From: JACCXG01 sp963750935
GTDB taxonomy: Bacteria; Acidobacteriota; Vicinamibacteria; Vicinamibacterales; 2-12-FULL-66-21
Assembly: GCA_963750935.1 (NCBI GenBank)
Contig: CAVVSR010000014.1
Coordinates: forward strand, 868,001 to 932,000
Length of the DNA stretch: 64,000 bases
Direction: 5' to 3'
Both the position numbers and the translations under genes were made by a program. Below are positions 24,542 through 35,553 of the stretch, piece after piece. Below the pieces are notes generated by a model, which was not told where the DNA came from, did not search any database, and saw only the letters and a program-made list of their open reading frames with translations. Positions within the stretch are counted from its first letter, which is position 1. Each line of letters opens with the position of its first letter.

Positions 24542-26191
24542 ATGGTGGCTGGGCTTTGCCTCATGCTTGTCGCCGTGCTGTGGGCGCCGCAGCAGGCGGC
24601 CCCGGTGCGCGACGCCAGGGCGACGCCGGGCGGCACCGCGACAGTACGCGGCCGGATCACGGCCGCTGCCAGCGGTCAGCCGCTCCATCGCGTCCGCATC
24701 ACGCTCAACGGCGCGGTGCAGAACGCGCCGACCGGCGTCACCAACACGCGCGGCGAGTTCGAAGTCACCGACGTCCCGCCAGGTGTCTATACCCTCACCG
24801 TCGCGCGAAGCGGCTATCTCACACTCCAGTACGGCCAGCGGCGTCCGCGCGAAGCCGGACGCACGCTCGAGCTGGCCGCCGGCCAGGTGCTGGAGAAGGT
24901 GGATATGCAGATGTTCCGCGGCGCAGCGATCGCCGGACGCATCACCGACGAGCTCGGCGATCCGGCTGCGGGCGTCCGCGTCGAGGCGATCGAGCTGCGC
25001 TACATGCGCGGCAGGCGGGTCGCGGTGCCAGCCCGAATCGCCACGGCCAATGACGCCGGCGAGTACCGGCTCGGCGGCCTCGAACCCGGCAGCTACCACG
25101 TGCGCGCGACCTCGACCGAGATGTGGGCGGCCGAGGACGGCAAGCAGACGTACGCCTACGGCGCCACGCTGCATCCGGGCGTGCCCGGAACCGATCAGGC
25201 CCAGAGCATCACGCTTGCCGTCGGCCAGGATCAGGGCGGCGTCGACTTCAGGATGATCGCCGGGCGCGCCGCACGGCTGACCGGGGTCGTCGAAGACGCG
25301 GCAGGCAATCCGCTTGCGGATCAGACCGTCAACGTCGACGTCATCACGCGCACGGTCGGCGGGGCGCTGCTGAGCGCCGGCTTCGGCGGCCGCGCCAGAA
25401 CCGACGCCAAGGGCGGGTTCGACTTCGCCACGCTCGCACCCGGCGAATACATGGTCTACACGGGCGCGCAGACGGAGCGCGTGGCGGTGCCGGCGGTGCT
25501 CGGCGAGGGCGACGTCGAGCACGTCGTGTTGTCGCCTCGCAAGCCCACCGTCGTCAACGGCATGGTGATCACCGACGAGCAGACGCCGCCGCCCTTCCCC
25601 GCGGCACGCATCCGCGTCGCGGCGATCGGCGCCGATCCTGCCCAGGCGCTGCCGCAATGGGGCGCACCTGGTGAATCGGCGGTCAGGCCGGATTGGGCCT
25701 TCAGAGTGGGCAACGTCGAGGGGCCGCACCTGTTCCGCGTCACAAGCCTGCCCTCCGAGTGGATGCTGAAGGCCGTTACGCTGGGCGGCCGGGACATCAC
25801 CGACCAGCCGCTGACGCTGATCCGCGGCGCGCCGGACGTCGACGGCCTGCAGATTGTGATCAGCCGCAAGGGCGCGAAGGTCAGTGGTGAGGTTGCCGAT
25901 GCCGGCGGCGCACCCGCACCTGACGTGACCGTGATCGTCTTCGCCGAGAACCCGGCGCAGTGGGGCGTCGGCTCACGCTTCGTTCGCGCGACCCGTCCGG
26001 ACGACGCAGGCCGGTTTTCGATCGCGGGCCTGCCCGCCGCTGCCTATCGCGTCGCGGTTCGGACCGTCATTGCCGACGGCCAGTGGGAGGACCGCGAGTT
26101 CCTGCTGGAGCTGATGAAGGACGCGGTTCGAGTCGAGCTGGCCGAGTCCGGCGCTGAAGCCATCAAGCTGACGACGGTGGAAGGACGATGA
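24542..26191 (+). CDS. Secreted carboxypeptidase-regulatory-like multi-domain protein 1
   Basis: A 549-residue exported protein with signal peptide MVAGLCLMLVAVLWAPQQA. It has a series of beta-sandwich (CarboxypepD_reg-like/SpaA-like) repeats: TVRGRITAAASGQPLHRVRI, FEVTDVPPGVYTLTVARSGY, then AGRITDELGDPAAGVRV, YRLGGLEPGSYHVRA, GVVEDAAGNPLADQTV, and KVSGEVADAGGAPAPDVTV, FSIAGLPAAAYRVAV. Such proteins are very abundant in Acidobacteriota; the role (surface adhesion or glycan contact) is unknown. AAGGAAGGATC is a good Shine-Dalgarno for ATG 24542. The stop overlaps the next gene as ATGA. Confidence 0.85.
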   Translation: MVAGLCLMLVAVLWAPQQAAPVRDARATPGGTATVRGRITAAASGQPLHRVRITLNGAVQNAPTGVTNTRGEFEVTDVPPGVYTLTVARSGYLTLQYGQRRPREAGRTLELAAGQVLEKVDMQMFRGAAIAGRITDELGDPAAGVRVEAIELRYMRGRRVAVPARIATANDAGEYRLGGLEPGSYHVRATSTEMWAAEDGKQTYAYGATLHPGVPGTDQAQSITLAVGQDQGGVDFRMIAGRAARLTGVVEDAAGNPLADQTVNVDVITRTVGGALLSAGFGGRARTDAKGGFDFATLAPGEYMVYTGAQTERVAVPAVLGEGDVEHVVLSPRKPTVVNGMVITDEQTPPPFPAARIRVAAIGADPAQALPQWGAPGESAVRPDWAFRVGNVEGPHLFRVTSLPSEWMLKAVTLGGRDITDQPLTLIRGAPDVDGLQIVISRKGAKVSGEVADAGGAPAPDVTVIVFAENPAQWGVGSRFVRATRPDDAGRFSIAGLPAAAYRVAVRTVIADGQWEDREFLLELMKDAVRVELAESGAEAIKLTTVEGR

Positions 26192-27813
26192 TCGCGCGTG
26201 TGCTCGTGCTCGTGATGGCCGTCATCGTGCTGGCGTCGGCCCCGTCGGCCGCGCAGACCGCCCCGGCGCCGCCCTCGCCCGAGAAGCCCGCCAGCATTCG
26301 CGGCCGCGTGACCGCGGTGGACACCGGACGGCCGCTGCGTCGCGCGCGCATCACCCTGCGCAGCGTGTCCGAGACGGCGGGCAACGCGCCGATCGTGGCG
26401 AACAGCAATGTCGCGGGCCACTTCGAGCTCGAGAACGTTCCGCCTGGCGGCTACATCGTGCACGTCGCGAGAGCGGGATACGAGGGCAGCCAGTACGGGC
26501 AGCGGCGGCCCGGCGACCGCGGCATGACCATCGACGTCGCCGCCGGCCAGGCCGTGACCGGCATCGACGTCGTGCTGGCGCGGGCCGCGGTGTTGTCCGG
26601 CCGCGTCTTCGACGACCTTGGGGAGCCATACGCCGGCGTCCGTGTCGACGCGCTCACGACCCGGTACTTGCGCGGCCAGCGCGTGCCGGCGCCGGCCTCG
26701 GTCGCCACCACCGACGATCTCGGCTACTACCGCTTCTCGGGTCTGGCGCCCGGCCGCTACTACGTCGTGGCCTCGTCCACCGAAACGTGGAAGACGGCGA
26801 AGAACGAAACCCACGGCTACGCGTCCACGTACTTTCCGGCCGGTGGCCTCGACACGGCGCAGCTCATCACCCTCGGGCCGTCCGAGCAGCGCACCGACCT
26901 GAACATCACGCTGTCCAGCAGCCGCGCCGCGCGCATCAGCGGCCGCGTGCTGCGCGAGAACGGCGAACCCTCGCCGGCCGCCGGCGTGCAGCTGTCCTAC
27001 AGCTATCCCGGTGCGATCATGGTTGCCGGATCGCGGACGGTGCGAACCGGCGGCGACGGGTCGTTCGAATTCAAGGACGTGCCCGGCGGCGTCTACATGG
27101 TCGGCGGCGGCAGCGCGGACCAGATCGTCACCGTCGCCGGCGCCGACATCGACAACATCGTGCTCGTGCCGAAGACCGGCAGCGTCGTCACCGGAACGAT
27201 GGTGACCGACGACGGCGTGGCGCCGCCGTTTCCTTCGTCCGGCGTGCGCGTGACGCTGACGGCGCCGTTCGCGAAGGTCCTGCCGACCGGGTATGTCAAC
27301 GCCGTCGATCCGAATTGGTCGTTCAAGCTGACCAACCTGGGCGGGCCGTTCATGTTCCGCGTCGCCGGCCTGCCGCCCGAGTGGACGCTGACCTCGGTCC
27401 GGTTGAACGACAAGGACATCACCGACGTGCCCTGGGACGTGCCCACCGGCGGCAAGGAGATCGCCGGGCTCCAGATCGTCGTGTCGCGCCGCGTCGGGCG
27501 CATTTCCGGCTCGGTCCTCGACGGCCGCGGCAAGCCGTCGTCCGCCGCGACGATCCTGGTGTTCCCGGAGGACAGCGATCACTGGATTCCTGGATCGCGG
27601 CTGGTCAAGACCGCGCGGCCCGGGCCCGACGGAGCGTTCACACTCCGGGACCTGCCGGCCGGTACCTATCGCGCGCTGGCCCGCGACTACGTCGAGGAAG
27701 GACAGTGGGAAGATCCGAAATTCCTCGAGAGCGTCCGCGATGCCGGTGTGCGGGTCGTGCTCGCTGACGGCGGGACGGAGTCGGTCACGCTGAAGCTGCC
27801 GGCCGTGCGCTGA
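26188..27813 (+). CDS. Secreted carboxypeptidase-regulatory-like multi-domain protein 2 (paralog)
   Basis: A 541-residue tandem paralog of the gene before it, with signal peptide MIARVLVLVMAVIVLASAPS and the same domain order: SIRGRVTAVDTGRPLRRARI, FELENVPPGGYIVHVARAGY, SGRVFDDLGEPYAGVRVDA, YRFSGLAPGRYYVVASS, ISGRVLRENGEPSPAAG, RISGSVLDGRGKPSSAATI and FTLRDLPAGTYRALA. Block-by-block correspondence shows an old duplication. The 4-nt overlap implies equal, coupled expression; the two may form one heteromeric surface structure. No enzyme motif is present. Confidence 0.85.
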   Translation: MIARVLVLVMAVIVLASAPSAAQTAPAPPSPEKPASIRGRVTAVDTGRPLRRARITLRSVSETAGNAPIVANSNVAGHFELENVPPGGYIVHVARAGYEGSQYGQRRPGDRGMTIDVAAGQAVTGIDVVLARAAVLSGRVFDDLGEPYAGVRVDALTTRYLRGQRVPAPASVATTDDLGYYRFSGLAPGRYYVVASSTETWKTAKNETHGYASTYFPAGGLDTAQLITLGPSEQRTDLNITLSSSRAARISGRVLRENGEPSPAAGVQLSYSYPGAIMVAGSRTVRTGGDGSFEFKDVPGGVYMVGGGSADQIVTVAGADIDNIVLVPKTGSVVTGTMVTDDGVAPPFPSSGVRVTLTAPFAKVLPTGYVNAVDPNWSFKLTNLGGPFMFRVAGLPPEWTLTSVRLNDKDITDVPWDVPTGGKEIAGLQIVVSRRVGRISGSVLDGRGKPSSAATILVFPEDSDHWIPGSRLVKTARPGPDGAFTLRDLPAGTYRALARDYVEEGQWEDPKFLESVRDAGVRVVLADGGTESVTLKLPAVR

Positions 27814-27858
27814 TGGGGCAGTTGATCTTCCGTCTAGAGAGAGACGAATAAGACGTGT

Positions 27859-27929
27859 CAATTCCCAACTCCCAACTCCCAACTCCCAAATTGGACAATT
27901 GGGAATTGGAGGTTGGGGATTGGGAGTTG
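27859..27929. repeat. Heptamer inverted repeat (AACTCCC arms) between convergent genes
   Basis: Copies AATTCCC-AACTCCC-AACTCCC-AACTCCC (27859-27886) face ATTGGGA-ATTGGAG-GTTGGGG-ATTGGGA-GTTG (27896-27928) across a short loop. The transcript would form a long stem. It separates the paralog pair from a convergent acetyltransferase, the same setting as at 8.66-8.81 kb. Confidence 0.75.
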
Positions 27930-27945
27930 ACGCGCTGCGCTTTTT

Positions 27946-28791
27946 TTACGCGTCGGCCGACCAGCGCTTGACGAGAATCGCCCGGGCGTAGAGCAGCTCG
28001 AAGCCGCGCCGCATCACGTTGTCCTGCGAGCGCGTGCCGGGTGCGGTGGCCACCACCGCGAGACCGCAGCCGGCGGCCTGCGCCTCGAGCAGGCGGTGCT
28101 GCACCAGCGCCTTCTGCACGCCACGGCCGCGGAACGCGGGCAGGGTGCCGGCGCCCGCCATCTGCGCGATGTCGCCGTCGATGCGCATCGCCGCTTCGCC
28201 CACCGGTGTGCCGTCGATCCGCGCCAGGTACCGCACCAGGCCGGGCATCGTCGCGTAACTGTGCAGGGTCTCTTTGAGCTGCTCGCGCGACAACGTGTCG
28301 TCCGGCACGCTGCCGGTGCCGTCGAGATTGAGGAAGGCATCGATGGCGATGTCGGCCCAGACGTCGAAGTCGCCGTCGCGGAGTGGTTCGACGGTGACGC
28401 CGGCCGGCATCTCGTCGGGCATTGTGCCGTTGATCGGGCACGCCAGCACGTTCTCGAAGCCGTGCAGCCCGTAGCCGCGATCGGTCAGCGCGCCGCCGAG
28501 CGCCGGGTCGGTGAGGATCGACATCTCGATGCGCACCGGCTCGCCGCGGTCGCGCCACTGGTCTTCGATCTCGGCCAGCGCCGCCATGTCCAGCGGCTGA
28601 TCGAAGCCAAGGCCAATCAGCTTGTTGATCGGGGAGCCCTGGCCCGCGAACACGGCGACGCCGCCGCTGATCGGCAGCACCAGCGGCCCCATATCCTGGC
28701 CCGCCCCGTTGCTGCCGTAGTCGGCGAACAACGCGCACATCCGGCCTTCCGCACGGTCGATCCGGGCGCCGAGCGTCGAGTCAGCAAACAT
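27946..28791 (-). CDS. GNAT-family N-acetyltransferase
   Basis: About 281 residues. The C-terminal half is a GNAT domain: motif A around AGTLPAFRGRGVQKALVQHRL (R/QxxGxG/A acetyl-CoA loop) and GCGLAVVATAPGTRSQDNVMRRGFELLYAR, the usual late strands. The N-terminal half (GPLVLPISGGVAVFAGQGSP) fits the two-part GNATs of this size. Start: ATG 28791 is preferred because TACAAT (28799-28804) ends 7 nt upstream, the leaderless pattern; ATG 28800 would overlap that box. The substrate is unknown. Confidence 0.8.
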   Translation of the reverse strand: MFADSTLGARIDRAEGRMCALFADYGSNGAGQDMGPLVLPISGGVAVFAGQGSPINKLIGLGFDQPLDMAALAEIEDQWRDRGEPVRIEMSILTDPALGGALTDRGYGLHGFENVLACPINGTMPDEMPAGVTVEPLRDGDFDVWADIAIDAFLNLDGTGSVPDDTLSREQLKETLHSYATMPGLVRYLARIDGTPVGEAAMRIDGDIAQMAGAGTLPAFRGRGVQKALVQHRLLEAQAAGCGLAVVATAPGTRSQDNVMRRGFELLYARAILVKRWSADA

Positions 28792-28816
28792 GTCGCGCAT
28801 TGTACGCCTCGGTGAC

Positions 28817-28944
28817 GGGAGTCGGGACGCGGGACTCGGGACGCGGGACGCGGGACGCGGGACGCGGGGACGCGGGACGGGGACTGGAGCATCTCAGACC
28901 CGGGCATGAGGTTTTGGGAGTTGGAAGTTGGGAGTTGGGAGTTG
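28817..28944. repeat. Two heptamer arrays (GGGACGC and TTGGGAG) between GNAT and kinase genes
   Basis: Eight or so GGGA(C/G)(G/T)C units run from 28817 to 28880, then a 33-bp gap, then TTGGGAG-TTGGAAG-TTGGGAG-TTGGGAG at 28914-28941. Two unrelated heptamer families in one gap show that the arrays are not locus-specific. Confidence 0.8.
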
Positions 28945-28970
28945 ACAACCATCCCCATCCCCGTCTCTCT

Positions 28971-31260
<2,290 letters not shown>

Positions 31261-31266
31261 CTTTCG

Positions 31267-31272
31267 ATTCTA
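31267..31272 (-). promoter_or_regulatory. Putative leaderless -10 of the kinase gene
   Basis: Minus-strand TAGAAT, then 6 nt (CGAAAG), then the ATG at 31260. The purine-rich CGAAAG could also be read as a very weak Shine-Dalgarno, but it lies too close to the start. Confidence 0.4.
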
Positions 31273-31349
31273 CCGTCCCCGCCATGCCGCATGCGTCCGC
31301 AGACCGCAGGAACGTGTGCCGGTGACGACTGTAAGAGAATGATGGCTTC

Positions 31350-32460
31350 ATGCCCTATCCCGATGTGTTGCGCTGCCGGCTTCGTACCCAGCACGTCGCC
31401 GGCGCGCCGCTGGCCACGCCCGACGCGGTGGTCCACTGGCTCGGCGCCGTCCAGTCGCAGGACTACGCGGCGGCGCGGTGGGCGGTCGGCCAGCGTGTCG
31501 GTGTAGCGACGGCAGCGACGGCAGCGACGGCAGCGACGAGCCGACGAGGTCGATCGCGCCTTCAACCGCGGCGCGTTTCTTCGCACGCACGTGATGCGGC
31601 CGACCTGGCACTTCGTCGCGCCCGGCGATCTGCGCTGGCTGCTCGCATTGACTGCGCCGCGCGTCAACGCGCTCAGCGCCTACTACTACCGGACCTATGA
31701 GCTCGACGGTCGTGTCTTCGAGAAGAGCCAGCGGACGCTGGTGGAGCTGTTGCAGGGCGGCCGCTGCCTGACGCGGCGTGAGATCGTCGCGGCGCTCGAA
31801 AAAAAGCGAATCCTCCGGACTGCCGACAGCCCGCATCGTGGCGCCGGCCTGCTGATGCGCGCCGAGCTCGACGCCGTCATCTGCAGCGGGCCGCGCCAGG
31901 GCAAGCAGTTCACCTACGCGCTGCTCGAGGAGCGGGTGCCGCGCGCCAGGACGCTCAGCCGCGACCAGGCGCGCGCCGAGCTGACGCGGCGCTTCTTCAT
32001 CAGTCACGGACCGGCCACGGTCAAGGACTTCGCGTGGTGGTCCGGGCTGACGGTCACCGACTGCCGCGCCGGTGTCGAGTCGGTGCAGTCCGAGCTCGAA
32101 CGCGAGGCACTCGACGGGCAGGAATACTGGCAGGGTCCGTCCGCGCCCAGGCCGCGGCGCGGCTCGCCCACGGCCTACATGCTTCCGGCCTACGACGAGA
32201 CACTCATCGCCTATCGGGACGGCCGCGAGTTCTTCAAGCCGTTCGCGAAGCAGCTGACGCGCGACTTCGGCCAGCTGATCGTGGTCGACGGCAGGACGCT
32301 CGGGTCGTGGCGGCGCCGCGAAGGACGTGGTGGCCTCACCGTCCACGTCACCCCGTTCGCCGCGCTGACCGCGAAGGAGCGGCGCGCCATCGACGAGGTC
32401 GTGGCGCGATACGGCCGATTCCACGAGCTCGACGCGACCGTCGCGTACGAAGGACGCTAG
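31350..32460 (+). CDS. Winged-helix DNA-binding-domain protein (frameshifted near 31540)
   Basis: Member of the winged helix DNA-binding family related to AlkZ-like glycosylases. The N-terminal part reads LRTQHVAGAPL, VVHWLGAVQSQDYAAARWA; after a frame change near 31500-31545 it continues DEVDRAFNRGAFLRTHVMRP and TWHFVAPGDLRWLLALTAPR, then HGPATVKDFAWWSGLT and AYMLPAYDETLIAY. Members with a QxQ motif (here QSQDY) excise bulky DNA lesions; that motif is present, so a DNA glycosylase role is plausible but unproven. The break coincides with three copies of a 9-bp repeat (AGCGACGGC, 31506-31535). Confidence 0.75.
31506..31535. repeat. Three-copy 9-bp repeat inside the winged-helix gene
   Basis: AGCGACGGC occurs three times plus a partial fourth. 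It sits where the reading frame changes. A 9-bp unit keeps the frame when it varies, so the shift must come from a separate one-base change nearby. Confidence 0.7.
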
Positions 32461-32535
32461 GCCCTGAACACGCGTGCGCCGGAGTATCATCCGCCCGTCG
32501 GGCCGGCGCGTCGGCCCCTTGCCGTGAGGTCATCG

Positions 32536-33174
32536 ATGAAACGACTGTTGTGCTGCGCGATCGTCGCCATCGCCGCGCTGGTGCCGCTCCATGGCCAGCC
32601 CGCGGGCAAGCCGGTGCCGCTCTTCGACGGCAAGACGTTCAAGGGCTGGGAAGGAGACACCGCGAAGACCTGGCGGATCCAGGACGGCGCGCTCGTCGCC
32701 GGGTCGTTGACCGAGCAGGTGCCGCGCAACGACTTCCTCGTCACCACCGCCAGCTACGGCAACTTCGTGCTGCGGCTCAAGTTCAAGCTGCTCGGCAACG
32801 AGGGCTTCGTCAACGCCGGCGTGCAGTTCCGCAGCCAGCGCGCCACCAAGCCGGCGCACGAGATGGTCGGCTACCAGGCGGACATGGGCGCGAAGTACTG
32901 GGGTGCGCTCTACGACGAAACGCGGCGCAACAAGGTCCTCGCCGAGCCCGATCCCGCCATCATCGCCACGGTCGTGAAGCTCGGCGACTGGAACGACTAC
33001 GAGATCCGCGCCGAAGGGCCACGCATCCGCCTGTCGATCAACGGCCGCCAGACCGTGGACTACACCGAGCCGGACGCGTCGATTCCGCAGACCGGCCTGA
33101 TCGGGCTCCAGGTCCATGGCGGCGGCAAGGCCGAGGTCCACTACAAGGACATCACGATCGAAGAGCTGCGCTGA
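32536..33174 (+). CDS. Exported DUF1080 (3-keto-disaccharide hydrolase-like) protein
   Basis: A 212-residue secreted jelly-roll protein. Signal peptide MKRLLCCAIVAIAALVPLHG; mature part with PVPLFDGKTFKGWEGD, the WRIQDGALVAGS strand, FVLRLKFKLLGNEGFVNAGV, GWNDYEIRAEG-like GDWNDYEIRAEGPRI, and IGLQVHGGGKAEVHYKDI, which is the standard order of the DUF1080 (PF06439) domain. Several relatives cleave 3-keto-glucosides; others have no known activity. A second DUF1080 gene is at 44.67 kb. Start ATG 32536 gives the signal peptide; TGAGG lies upstream. Confidence 0.88.
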   Translation: MKRLLCCAIVAIAALVPLHGQPAGKPVPLFDGKTFKGWEGDTAKTWRIQDGALVAGSLTEQVPRNDFLVTTASYGNFVLRLKFKLLGNEGFVNAGVQFRSQRATKPAHEMVGYQADMGAKYWGALYDETRRNKVLAEPDPAIIATVVKLGDWNDYEIRAEGPRIRLSINGRQTVDYTEPDASIPQTGLIGLQVHGGGKAEVHYKDITIEELR

Positions 33175-33816
33175 GCACTTCCGAGAACCTCACCGCGAGG
33201 CTCCACGCGCACGCGCGCGACTGGCGGGTCGCGATCGATCACGTCTCCGAAACCGCGACCTCTCTGATCGCTTTCGGCTCCCGCGGTCCCGATCCCGTCG
33301 TCCTCAAGGTTGTTCGAGCCGCCGGCGACGAAAGGCGGTCCGGCGAGGTCGTCGAGGCATTCGGCGGCCGAGGGGTCGTCCGGGTCCACGACCAGACCGC
33401 GGGCGCGATGCTGCTGGAACGTCTGCTTCCTGGCCATTCGCTCGTCCAGCTCACGCTCGAGGGCCGCGATTCACGGCGACCTGCACCATGACAACGTGCT
33501 GTTCGACAGCCATCGAGGGTGGGTCGCGAGCGATCCGAAAGGTGTGGTTGGCGAGCGCGAATACGAGATCGGTGCGGCGTTGCGAAACCCAGGCGAATGT
33601 CCGGCTCTATTCCTGCCGTTGGACACCATCGAGCGCCGGCTGACGCGCTTTGCGGCGGCGCTGGATCTCGACGTCGCCCGCGCGCGGCAATGGGTGTTTG
33701 CGCAAGCGGTGCTGTCCGCGGTCTGGATGATCGAAGATCGGGAACCCGTGGGCGAGGCCTCGCCGGTCCTTCAGCTGGCGACGACGATTCGATCGACGTT
33801 GCCGTCCCCGCCGTGA
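33175..33816 (+). pseudogene. Aminoglycoside/streptomycin 6-phosphotransferase-like gene with internal deletion
   Basis: Two parts of an APH(6)-type kinase are joined. The N-lobe part reads DWRVAIDHVSETATSLIAFG, PVVLKVVRAAGDERRSGEVV, EAFGGRGVVRVHDQ, GAMLLERLLPGHSLVQL; at about 33464 it jumps, in a different frame, to IHGDLHHDNVLFD (catalytic Brenner-type loop), SDPKGVVGEREYEIGAALRN and FAQAVLSAVWMIED. Relatives have about 100 residues between LEGRD and the HGDLHH loop, so roughly 300 bp is missing. No ATG is seen; the frame begins right after the DUF1080 stop. It is probably inactive, though a misassembly is possible. Confidence 0.65.
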
Positions 33817-33823
33817 CCGATGG

Positions 33824-33852
33824 TTGCGGGATACGGCGGCCGGCAGTAACGT
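33824..33852 (+). promoter_or_regulatory. Putative promoter of the GNAT gene at 33859
   Basis: TTGCGG (33824-33829), 17-bp spacer, TAACGT (33847-33852), then 6 nt to ATG 33859. The -35 shares the conserved TTG. There is no Shine-Dalgarno, so a leaderless mRNA is expected. Confidence 0.45.
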
Positions 33853-33858
33853 CACGCC

Positions 33859-34347
33859 ATGGCCACCTGGCGTCCCGCTCGAGCCGAAGACGACGACGCG
33901 ATCGTCGAGATGTCCCTGTCCCTCTATGGTCCGAGTCCGCCGTACGGCGCGGTCACCGAAGCCCAGATCCGCACGACGCTCGCGACCTTCCGCGCCGAGC
34001 CCGTCCGCGGTCGCGCGCTGGTTCTTGATGACGAGGGCGCGGCGGTCGGGTATGCCTTCCTGGTGTCGTTCTGGTCGAACGAGCTGGGCGGGGAGATCTG
34101 CACGGTCGACGAGCTCTACGTCGCGGCGTCGCTGCGCAGCCGGGGTTACGCAACGACGTTGATGCAGTCGATCATGATCGGGCCGCCGCTATGGCCGCGC
34201 CGGCCGGTCGCGCTCGAGCTCGAAGTGTCGCCGTCGAACCCGCGCGCCCTGGCGCTGTACGAGCGGCTCGGCTTCACGTCGCGTCACAACGCCACGCTAC
34301 GGCTGAGGATCGCCAAAGACGAGGCAGGCGCGATTCGCGGAGAATGA
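33859..34347 (+). CDS. GNAT-family N-acetyltransferase
   Basis: A 162-residue single-domain acetyltransferase: RPARAEDDDAIVEMSLSLYG at the N-terminus, VDELYVAASLRSRGYATTLM as motif A (RxxGxG-like acetyl-CoA loop), LEVSPSNPRALALYERLGF as motif B with the classical NxxAxxLYxxxGF, and a short RHNATLRL end. Amine substrate unknown. It stands alone between the broken phosphotransferase and the aldo/keto reductase gene. Confidence 0.88.
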   Translation: MATWRPARAEDDDAIVEMSLSLYGPSPPYGAVTEAQIRTTLATFRAEPVRGRALVLDDEGAAVGYAFLVSFWSNELGGEICTVDELYVAASLRSRGYATTLMQSIMIGPPLWPRRPVALELEVSPSNPRALALYERLGFTSRHNATLRLRIAKDEAGAIRGE

Positions 34348-34432
34348 CCGGCTCAGGACTGGCGTGGGCGGCGTTATGCTGTCGCGAGACATGTGATCGT
34401 TGCGATCCACGTCAGCGTGAGCCGGAGGTGAG

Positions 34433-35368
34433 ATGGCGAAGGCGTCGGCGGCAGTGCCCACCCGCCCGTTCGGGCGAACGAAAATCCCGGTCTCGATCAT
34501 GGCCCTCGGCGGCTGGCACATCGGCGTGCCGAAGACGGAGCGCGAGGCGACCCGGCTGGTCCATGCCGCCATCGACGGCGGCATCACGTTCATGGACAAC
34601 GCCTGGGACTACAACGAGGGCGTCAGCGAGTCGCGCATGGGCAAGGCGCTGGTCGGGCGGCGCGATCAGGTCTTCCTGATGACGAAGGCCTGCCCGCACG
34701 GCCGCGACGGGCGCACCGCCATGCGGCAGCTGGAGGACTCGCTGCGCCGGCTCAAGACCGATTACCTCGATCTCTGGCAGATCCACGAGGTGATCTTCGA
34801 CGACGAGCCGGCGAAGTATTTTGCGCGCGGCGGCGCGGTCGAAGCGCTCGACAAGGCCCGGCGGCAGGGCAAGGTGCGGTTCGTCGGATTCACCGGGCAC
34901 AAGGATCCGGCGCTGCACCTGGAGATGCTGGCGTACGACTACCCGTGGGACGCCTGCCAGCTGCCGCTCAACTGTTTCGACGCGTCGTTTCGCAGCTTCG
35001 AGCAGCACGTGCTGCCGGAATTGAACCGGCGCGGCATCGCGCCGATCGGCATGAAGAGCCTCGGCGGCGACGCCCGTTCGATAAAGGCGCGGGCGGTCAC
35101 GCCGCAGGACGCGATCCGCTACGCGCTCAGCCTGCCGATCGCGACGCTGGTCAGCGGCATCGACACGATGCGCGTCCTCCGCCAGAACCTGGCGGTCGCG
35201 CAGGGCTTCCGTCCGATGTCGGCACGCCAGCGCCAGGCGCTGCTCAGGCGAGTGGCGCCGAATGCGGCCGACGGCCGGTTCGAGATGTACAAGATCTCGG
35301 CCGCGTTCGACGGCAACGAGTCGCGACGGCAGCACGGGCTGCCGCCGATGGACGAGTTGACCGCGTAG
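34433..35368 (+). CDS. Aldo/keto reductase
   Basis: NADPH-dependent oxidoreductase of 311 residues in the TIM-barrel AKR family: GGWHIGVPK, AIDGGITFMDNAWDYNEGVS with catalytic Asp and Tyr, VFLMTKACPHGRDG with the Lys, RRLKTDYLDLWQIHEVIFDD with the His, VRFVGFTGHKDP and a late PIGMKSLGG with cofactor contacts. It resembles the AKR subgroup found often in Acidobacteriota next to oxidoreductases. GGAGGTGAG just before ATG 34433 is a strong Shine-Dalgarno. The substrate is not determined. Confidence 0.9.
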   Translation: MAKASAAVPTRPFGRTKIPVSIMALGGWHIGVPKTEREATRLVHAAIDGGITFMDNAWDYNEGVSESRMGKALVGRRDQVFLMTKACPHGRDGRTAMRQLEDSLRRLKTDYLDLWQIHEVIFDDEPAKYFARGGAVEALDKARRQGKVRFVGFTGHKDPALHLEMLAYDYPWDACQLPLNCFDASFRSFEQHVLPELNRRGIAPIGMKSLGGDARSIKARAVTPQDAIRYALSLPIATLVSGIDTMRVLRQNLAVAQGFRPMSARQRQALLRRVAPNAADGRFEMYKISAAFDGNESRRQHGLPPMDELTA

Positions 35369-35386
35369 GCAACTGCGAACGAGTCG

Positions 35387-35547
35387 GGATCGGTGATCGT
35401 GATCGATCGGTGATCGGCGGCGCGAATCCTGCGCCGCTGTCCTGCTGAAAACCCCAGTTCTTCCGTCGTGCCCGTCGTGTCGTCGTGACGGGCGGAACCG
35501 TCGGCTGTGACGCGACGCAGTTGCGCACGTGGCACGTCGCACGTGCG
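35387..35547. repeat. Mixed short repeats between aldo/keto reductase and AspT-like genes
   Basis: No gene here. It contains GGTGATC units (35390-35417), a CGTCGTG-type stretch (35467-35488), and three ACGTG heptamers (GCACGTG-GCACGTC-GCACGTG, 35524-35544). These match the families at 50.50, 61.93 and 15.43 kb. It separates two convergent genes. Confidence 0.6.
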
Positions 35548-35553
35548 GTTCCG

